Assembly: GCA_001460835.1 (NCBI GenBank)
Contig: CYKH01000021.1
Location: 1-42,356, forward strand
DNA from: Bodo saltans
Taxonomy: Eukaryota > Euglenozoa > Kinetoplastea > Eubodonida > Bodonidae
Direction: 5' to 3'
Length of the DNA: 42,356 nucleotides
A model generated the notes under the pieces. It saw only the letters and a program-made list of their open reading frames with translations. It searched no databases and was not told the origin of the DNA. Position numbers and translations under genes: made by a program. This document shows positions 39,801 to 42,356 of the stretch, piece after piece. How positions within the stretch are numbered: position 1 is the stretch's first letter; each line of letters starts with the position of its first letter.

Positions 39801-41819
39801 CAGCAGCCACCGCCTGTCGCCGTCCACCACGACGACGCCGCAGTTCGTCATGTCGAGGCCCTTGTAAGATCATTTGACGTCGCCGTGAAGTTACTCGAGC
39901 AAGAGAAGAGATCCACCTCTGACCTAAGAGAGCGCCTTCACGATGCGGATGTTGCTGCTGAGGCTAACCGCGAACTTCTCGAAGGGCAAGCGGATTCATT
40001 GAATTCAGATTTGATCCGGAAGATGGAAGAAGTACAAGTACTCCTCCGTCGACTTGAAGCCTCAAATCACCGCGTCAGTCAGCTTGAGGGCTGTGTGGTG
40101 GAGATTGCCCACGCGTGTCGCCTGTCCACGACTCTCGCACCGCCCCTCCTCCGGCACACGAACGACACCGACAATAACGACGATGCCACTACTACGGATG
40201 AGAGTATCATGTCGCACACGGATGACGACGCACTTAACTTAAGTGCAGGAGGTGACGCGGTTGAGTGTGCTCGCCGTGCTGCGGATGCTGCAAGCTCTGC
40301 TCTCCGTTCCAACGACGTTCTCCTCTCGGAGCAACGCAGCCTCAAGCACCAACTTGCCCATAGTGCTGAACGGTGCGCTCACGCCGAGCGCGAAGTTGCG
40401 TTGATGCACGAACGACTTGATCAATCAAGTGCTCAATTTACAGCCCTTCAGCAAGAAGATGCGCTGCGTGCTCGTGAACTGCGAACCATGAGCGACAACC
40501 TTTCCCAAGCGAAGGAAGACACTCGACGCATGGAGCGAGATCTGCTGGAACAGCAAGAGCACCGCGTTGCCGACATGCAACGGCGCCTCGATGACCTGCA
40601 CCACTCCTCTGCCGCTGCTCAAGCTCAACTAAGCGCTGCTGTGAAGGGACATGAAGAAGAAATCACCGCGCTGAAGGAAGAAATTAGCTCGCTTCAACGT
40701 CATGTTGAGGATCTCCAGCAGTCTGGCAACGGGCAAAATGCCCAGCTTCGTCGTGTGTTTGCTCGTATGCGTACTGACAGCGTAGACGGATGCCTTCAAT
40801 TCGTGGATGACCTTGCTCTCAAGTATCAACTCGTTGACTTGCAACTGGAAGAGGCCACACGAAGGCAACGGACGATTTTATCGGCTTCTGTCACGGTGCC
40901 ATCTCCATTCTTGTCGAGCCTGATCTCCACGCTGAGCAGTACGTCACGTGCCGCGACTCTTCTCCACGCCCGTGACCACACGGAAGTCTCACTCAAAATC
41001 CAATCCTTAATGGACTCCAATGACGAACTTCTACAACTTGCCGGTGACACAACCGTTGGTCGCTCATCCTCCACTCTCTCGCCCTCCACCAGCAGCGTCA
41101 TCAGTCGAAGCGAGGCCATTATCGCCATTCTTCATGCGCTAACGCTGCTCCACGACGACTCGGCTGCAGCTGGAGGTGATGACGTTGAGTCGTCCTCTCC
41201 GAGAATGTCGCCCTCCCGCTCAGGAAGGCGCGGCAGCTTTACGGTGGACGTGAATAGTATCACCAGCAGCGGCAGTGCAATGAAGTCGATTACGGAGCAG
41301 TTAATCAACAGCGCAACAACGAATGTGGAAAGCCTTGCTCGTGCACGTCGTGCAACGATCCAAGGCCGATCCGAGACTCTCGACGTGGCGGATCGTCTGT
41401 CCTCCACCGTCAACGTCATTGTGGCATCTCTCTCGTCACTTCGTCGAGCTGTCAGCCCTGTCAACAGCAACGGAGCAGCGACTTCAATCCCCGCTGCTGG
41501 TGGTAGTGTTGTCCAGTTGGTAGCTTCCCTCGACGTTGCTGTTCGAGATGCCTGCGATCACATTGAGCAAATGAGAGATACACTTTCTTCCGCCGCTGCA
41601 TCACTGGCCTGTTTGCGACTCGCCGGCGGAGAGACTGGCATGAACACTGCTAGCAGACGCCGCTCGTCTCCTCCTCGCGTTTCCATTACAGGTCTTTCTG
41701 ACGTCACTTCGGTAGCCCCAGCGGTGCGCAGCTGTGTCGATGAGCTCTTGGCTCTTCGTCAGCAGAAACGTGACCTCGAACTCAAACTCGAACGAACCAA
41801 CGCCGATCGTGGAGCGTAG
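27819..41819 (+). CDS. Giant PH-domain coiled-coil protein with internal repeats
   Basis: This protein has 4666 residues. A PH-like domain occupies about residues 50-232: GDLWFI, then IVIENGRLEIFS, then a Ser-rich insertion of about 70 residues, then KYFYMIV and a closing helix DFQLWMQFF with the conserved Trp. The remainder is mostly coiled coil with Ser/Gln/Ala-rich linkers; good heptad tracts include about 1465-1720 and 4190-4320. Two repeat families are visible inside it (separate entries). No motor, kinase or GTPase motif was found. By analogy it is a membrane- or cytoskeleton-anchored filament or scaffold, as for giant flagellar/cytoskeletal proteins in kinetoplastids; this is inference. 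Start: ATG 27819, as the frame upstream offers only TTG. The stop at 41817-41819 may not be the true end, because coding-like sequence continues. Confidence 0.88.
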   Translation: MNPIHDVSSIDGDTSIQHRSMMSVLGGGGSGSASAAQQQQQHQDLDAISIRGDLWFIADGNKPNKANAAGRGTKQHIVIENGRLEIFSSSSDQARMVKGFTMRNIRRTSWFVHDTSSSSSSTADSKSASQQSSLPSVQSGGALQRGRGKAVIASAVGRTQSAGSKQLQQSIAAPSKYFYMIVEAAVDALHVPHHHSAGPSTVGGPRNDRLVFCTDHQQDFQLWMQFFDQLGPGITLEDYYDGRSVSVMSAADSLQSRSATPPPPGGAAATFDENSNSNEKYAASHHFKNEVEKLSSFAAEWKMKAMDLFHSVQSTIAEWSDNNNNHHHHNTAGGSTAASSHRLSVGELNDDWHTHSTNLVNQLRRSLLSLDDAPPPLSLQDTRAFRSGSVQSNQHHHALVAPPAAAAPSSLFDTEGALEHKIRHLQKLVHHYIRTETSACDVINDFERRNRALMGAPLSGDTPSKLRAVYSHLSRKLSAAWVTISSQPRSTSSGGASVSPFVSRSHSAETNTTAQHRIAAKGAAMLFNSEDSFALVPPTPESYAAAANALSISVEELINLVLFVRAQVTKAEEAGHIIVSRDAHPLPQQLDVIMQQLSSVDAATVRVETERVLATRTEYLLSEIARLRSILDEKERRLAETQVRASRLEEFVATTTNATSPHRGGSRFGGGHGSSSSPVRGGVVNPVDALANASLRDTERTIGELLKTLEHHGVQLPNGHSNAVKLRFAFENLLFNTTPLIHQLISPEEAHGLKQLIDHKSHTIHRLERQLQDAQAIQDQIHRQHQKEMNAAAAAAHHYPDGRGMDKPSVTLHAITSVGDGTIAAAAAVDPAAAAAAARKVADLALMLRQREEQIDIMKQELQSVKDIEAIGTANKAELDHWKGRCAKLERDAALAHISADAVLSAATPAATTHLADSLPSPVLSVASSQAAQHHRSIPTSSHQQPNPSEERFVQLLTMKNRQIASLQTHITTLLAAQPIPSDAAAINNPLPAVISSLLQLPPPSSDVAPRSSSIGSLVAHNAYQDTEQAALGLLEEAEADFGILLPEGSTAARLRYVFDVLNRQLSEATLEHDGGAVSESTQRSNQPMHLNDEEHSSASVHADALAQSVMQLSEAMGEPIQLPPRAPSEGSASPLLHQQAVTKALGVVVQRATEFIKSGAFEEDDEDSPNDSARRGLASSPSGLQAEDTITSTGGGSDRAPLAATSDAPRRASLGTPRRIAAKAKPPSATSSSSPLQAPLSVTKVLDSTKLALELDTTAQQLRGLVQKHTSHESQHAASLVSHTASIHESIHDLDALIKRLEKTAHDERHKVQALKSTATQQQQQHQDEISQLRAQLQQQRQQQLSSAAASPIQKSVQLEPLAAAGVDQRELSALENSAIDAITDMLANENLLADPAADEAAPPQQLRDGVLRLLKQSDDLKEELRRAHVAENDLRRDLVVARCEISRQALLVTEAESQRDEHISKLRASQRLLSRFVDDIAEEVASQKKSLASQFVEFHRFVAFMHHEGIRDVLAGALASSRRSMAATQSLDGRVAELEQHIATVSKELQQSQTTARDLRATIEEERSASEELRSKNAALTAELREVAQDTDTQLAELERKLETHIELEAQLRKENVRLDAQIDNLTESLRDQEEATDRTVESTRKAQQSTQSIVDELTQELLNARQQRDRDVAAVKTASEIARRQWEQETEALRTRIDAMHDAATEGREDMTVLCLLGDPHEIPGTETSSASVGGGLDAYEAFKDDEKGGLMSSSMKLGASYGAATTTSLGSSTSTSHSFVKRRGSVAPVAAAASSPTVSSSDAPNNDEEQQLAAKSEDVLGIVQQLAGVKGGRDQRLTTSLARLKAFTNWCYDRLVPFAFGSNTQCQTVLDSIVWAVEGHMRLLRHSAPLLGAQLEMQHQQEKSTSSSATTSVNMTISEKVAWRMRELSEEHDALRSALQSAAEVAATVSLSSPSTTVASPASLTNRRKSTVTFGPTSTSSSSNTIASVKDNIATLTTTVSGVSRLLLSLDVPSLVDLELLVMKGIRSHNQHEQLLHTIRNIPAVVSSSLLGSDEDIVDPLRTVTAENASEVLVSAMQHVGGMLKEVEQSLALLRPQDDDPTTASSSPNSRATHNVSKHMALPIMSPDALRLSLAAIPHLQSELEQSRRDLRIALGSMADHHAAQLEDNEKGRVLLQGTVEDLRQRLQTEIDDRTAADSECRRQRNDIEILEGEIHQSNQQYEANSLRIQELELQLRRLDFDTVESLKVLGAMQGASVDGAELQRPSMISVATSAAERIRELEAVIQEAGWAIRPTVTAVPHQRSGSLSSSMNHGMVTTAASMYGAPRRSFLAGASAGGGSSPHQNSPPQDRYVFPTESALTTPPALARQMTPQRSASTVRASLLSPLVTVVSDDDDFTPDAHNSPSPSHAGGVVSSILSSSVLQAGSHNPAAQSLVQLCRTTAAENQQLRADRDLVSREWATLRTAVEDIAFHLRVQCDELRTTDNALFLAAATPKVVTAAQDTRNVCDAALQDAKHTTATLNSTSSKLAQSEDALRQQQDELAQAQNAAAEAERESQNRIRDLKKELEDSRRAIDELQDALNVLRNETSIDIASLQQKCVENQIARQALSDELGRVSESTTETSDILQASVRELTAQRDALQRKSDVLAREQQEALAFPSVVQQSIRSVVQLGQNFDQVTTLSDRSFVESAETSSRRQIELRWQQEQHSLVVQHALDSLRSVAMIVSIVGAPSTDSVADVVRALHQNEATLRHLCGDTSVGRKESVTRSDCITAIRQVLPLLHSSSSASHLQQQQHMLDESTNPPVASAPTTSIVQLLVDGCQQLSHEHESARNDLVNATAEVKSLKDELRRLRAGADDAEEQQTHTQYELTFVQLQNSEQHQRRQLEMRFIDAHLSTISTFASVAVHQAAAASSLLPQPCAVDQIVASVEALLHSEGSARALLGSANSIAANPRLKADTSTRIELLSAMNEAVVTLSEGRHANSSLMIPIDESVPISEILLEFAVIMRDDGEETHEALIATTRALEKTQAELRDAENRSASTGVNFDEAAFAHAAAILALEELHGRRVLEQRHFESLPIREHLILAANASVMACSVSGEPTLSVGGLPSFVQDTVANAAGYLSLVGDPTAARRDLSTRSSLIAAAREAIQLLQGTDSELDVCSALVVATRTAAYELRDAQGHLQVLVPEAHKAQEDVKYLTASLKSVQSNYDNHGQLWDQSALSLQETVERQSIEGRYWESLDLAPMRLAATIGWQAASFVGAPLHETPQELRQLVASEMRLRALAGDMQLTRDTPTEVTRSSCIAAIMQAIHVLGADVKGDLLSSLLSACASAARTVDDAHAAIPALTSELRKLKEDHRALQQQHAALQEDSTYVKTRRDQLLLQHHELQGRRHLELQAQGNAWETLVPVATMAMSHALEATSVFGDRAPVTSLLAQSVHSLARERAYLATLAGDTTVLPTDGSRSELIEAIVECLGVLEYDIPRQHLASTLISACRSSHRQTEGDAIALQTITSELKRTQEELSVYAVQTLSAKEHSHSTSSIVLLKQLCIDELTERLQVQMQWAHEAPQPHMRELVEAHHAATLSASALGVSLPGLVREVHRIADEHVIFSGMVGELDVGAHMGSRSELAQTVLRAIDILRTAVGVSSSSRTHRKHASPSREDGAALISIAHDIADALALSRARARAAEGHLVLIAEDAQVLVDGIAQSCMTLREDKRKQQQQLGESTYATPPRPAAKRGNISETPYSALRALVGGDEDYLYASPPPAQDIALNQSFGSAGALDRSVEGGGGVVDETRVAHLHRRLHHAGEDLDRAARDASTRANGLSAILQSACEVLRRSRGGGSAAHQQQHTSEAFDVLELANLCKQITEELDAVRDDHVCVSCDFAEAKGKAAGYLGALSAAVTQIRETLLSIGALDAEEETRFSSHSLLDNQQQMDHPSIVAKLVDDAVKFCCKNLKAYHEEILSVKSIVGTAMILHSQNQQPPPVAVHHDDAAVRHVEALVRSFDVAVKLLEQEKRSTSDLRERLHDADVAAEANRELLEGQADSLNSDLIRKMEEVQVLLRRLEASNHRVSQLEGCVVEIAHACRLSTTLAPPLLRHTNDTDNNDDATTTDESIMSHTDDDALNLSAGGDAVECARRAADAASSALRSNDVLLSEQRSLKHQLAHSAERCAHAEREVALMHERLDQSSAQFTALQQEDALRARELRTMSDNLSQAKEDTRRMERDLLEQQEHRVADMQRRLDDLHHSSAAAQAQLSAAVKGHEEEITALKEEISSLQRHVEDLQQSGNGQNAQLRRVFARMRTDSVDGCLQFVDDLALKYQLVDLQLEEATRRQRTILSASVTVPSPFLSSLISTLSSTSRAATLLHARDHTEVSLKIQSLMDSNDELLQLAGDTTVGRSSSTLSPSTSSVISRSEAIIAILHALTLLHDDSAAAGGDDVESSSPRMSPSRSGRRGSFTVDVNSITSSGSAMKSITEQLINSATTNVESLARARRATIQGRSETLDVADRLSSTVNVIVASLSSLRRAVSPVNSNGAATSIPAAGGSVVQLVASLDVAVRDACDHIEQMRDTLSSAAASLACLRLAGGETGMNTASRRRSSPPRVSITGLSDVTSVAPAVRSCVDELLALRQQKRDLELKLERTNADRGA
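29130..29249 (+). repeat. N-terminal repeat of the giant protein, unit a
   Basis: This unit of about 40 residues (from residue 438) has the pattern: acidic helix, GAPLSGDTPSKLRAVY, then SHLSRKL. It aligns with units b and c through the shared LPxGxTxAxLRxxF-like core, here the most degenerate. Confidence 0.55.
29907..30023 (+). repeat. N-terminal repeat of the giant protein, unit b
   Basis: From residue 697: DTERTIGELLKTLEHHG, then VQLPNGHSNAVKLRFAFENL. It aligns closely with unit c, sharing DTE, the Leu-rich helix, G-x-x-LP-x-G and LR-x-x-F. Confidence 0.7.
30894..31016 (+). repeat. N-terminal repeat of the giant protein, unit c
   Basis: From residue 1026: DTEQAALGLLEEAEADFG, then ILLPEGSTAARLRYVFDVL. 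This is the clearest partner of unit b. Confidence 0.7.
33978..34082 (+). repeat. LLGD-type repeat of the giant protein, outlying unit
   Basis: LLGSDEDIVDPLRTVTAEN followed by a SAMQHVGGML helix aligns well with the unit near 36660 (LLGSANSIAANP, then SAMNEAVVTL). This extends the repeat family about 2 kb upstream of the main cluster. Confidence 0.5.
36087..38771 (+). repeat. LAGD-SRSE repeat cluster of the giant protein (six units)
   Basis: Six copies of a core of about 35 residues recur every 160-190 residues. Their Gly-Asp (or equivalent) positions are near 36102, 36669, 37215, 37698, 38202 and 38691. The consensus is L-x-x-L-A/V-G-D-x-x-x, a short variable linker, then T/SRSxxIxAIxxAIxxL. 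Examples are LAGDTTVLPTDGSRSELIEAI and, more degenerate, MVGELDVGAHMGSRSELA. The longer module around each core includes an upstream RR-x-LE helix with WE-x-L and a downstream L-x-x-AC helix leading into coiled coil. DNA identity between units is low, so the repeats are old. Confidence 0.75.
41031..41153 (+). repeat. LAGD-SRSE repeat of the giant protein, C-terminal unit
   Basis: LLQLAGDTTVGR, then a Ser/Thr-rich insertion, then SRSEAIIAILHALTLL. It is separated from the main cluster by about 780 residues. Confidence 0.7.
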
Positions 41820-42356
41820 TTGAAGTCCGTCGTGTCGTCGCTGGCCACACTGCCGCGGTTGTCCACCATTCACCGCACCACGAGTGTAGTGGGTGGTGCT
41901 GCGCCTTTGAGGGAAAAGAAGGTGCCAGAAGCTTCCGTTTCGGCGCCATCGTCGGCCAACTCCTCCATTGTCGCTGCCGACGATGAAGTGAAGCCGAAAC
42001 CGGCTAAGCTGCACAGTCACAGCGTCTTGTTAATGTTGCTGCTGTGCAGACATCTAGTCCTGCGTTGACGTCCGTCGCCTTCACAACTCGGGTAGTTGCG
42101 GCGTGCGGTTGTTGAAGCGTGCACGAGCTCTATTCAAGCCGCATCTCGAAGTGCCGCCAAGGTTGCTGCAGAAGCCGTGTCAATTCTTCGTGAGCACGTT
42201 GACCATGAACAGTTTATTGCAGTGGATGCCGCATGCCAAGCTGGCACGGAACGTCGACCACTGCTCGTTGCACTCGTGGAAACTACAGCGGAGCTGTACC
42301 GTAACCTTCGTGAAGAAATGCAGCAGCAAAACGCTATTCTGCGACGAGCAGAGAAC
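41820..42356 (+). pseudogene. Coding-like continuation of the giant gene beyond its stop, with apparent frameshifts
   Basis: Directly after the TAG at 41817-41819 the same frame stays open to 42065 and keeps the Ser/Ala/Val-rich, G/C-ending character of the gene. At about 42008 the coding-like signal moves to another frame (to about 42100), while the original frame meets a TGA (42066) and a TAG (42093). From 42096 to the window end the original frame is open again and encodes coiled-coil sequence. That includes VVEACTSSIQAASRSAA and LLVALVETTAEL, which resembles modules inside the giant protein such as IVQLLVDGCQQL. It is either the real 3' part of the gene disturbed by sequencing errors, or a decayed end. 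No new ATG-initiated gene is supported. Confidence 0.6.

Noticed and set aside
1-42356. Transposon, CRISPR array, bacterial-style operon or defence system
   Set aside because: I found no transposase or reverse-transcriptase motifs, no regularly spaced short repeats, no Shine-Dalgarno pattern, and family content that is clearly eukaryotic.

Overview
The window looks like nuclear DNA of a kinetoplastid protist, most likely a free-living bodonid (Bodo saltans is my best guess; nothing here proves the species). Every convincing gene lies on the + strand. All are intronless and separated by short, AT-rich, pyrimidine-rich spacers ending in AG shortly before an ATG. That is the layout of a polycistronic unit processed by spliced-leader trans-splicing. 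Family content agrees: an EIF4G3-like factor, a Tc52/TDR1-type thiol reductase, a mitochondrial RbfA-like factor and giant coiled-coil proteins. I took starts as ATG only.

Layout: (1) 1-436, the 3' end of a theta-like glutathione transferase (GST). (2) 916-3133, a MIF4G/EIF4G-like translation factor whose 5' end is tandemly duplicated (359 bp), leaving a short truncated reading frame in front of the intact gene. (3) 3335-8609, a probable mitochondrial protein of unknown function, a COG2-like Golgi tether subunit and an RbfA-like mitoribosome factor. (4) 8853-12651, a large divergent kinase-like protein with a damaged catalytic motif, and a small RLY-repeat protein. (5) 12968-14830, two tandem TLC-domain membrane proteins. 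(6) 14969-20178, an APE2-type AP endonuclease and an XK-related multi-pass membrane protein. (7) 20486-23249, a redox cluster: a two-domain TDR1-like reductase, the start of a second copy running into a 300-N gap, then a full GST with an acylation signal. (8) 23565-27317, the AP-3 beta subunit and a small nuclear-type protein combining a pol-beta-like HhH region with a PADR1 zinc module. (9) 27819 to the window end, a giant PH/coiled-coil protein of 4666 residues whose coding signal seems to continue past its stop codon.

The genes do not form one pathway, as expected for a kinetoplastid directional cluster. Three themes recur: membrane traffic (COG2, AP-3 beta, TLC, XKR), mitochondrial translation (RbfA-like and perhaps the 323-residue protein) and thiol/GST redox chemistry as a locally duplicated, partly misassembled array.

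The most interesting signals are two previously unrecognised repeat families inside the giant protein, coding potential beyond its stop, a sharp GC3 island inside the XKR-like gene, the predicted pseudokinase, the duplicated EIF4G 5' end, the acylated GST and the HhH-PADR1 architecture. I did not find a mobile element, CRISPR array, tRNA or rRNA.
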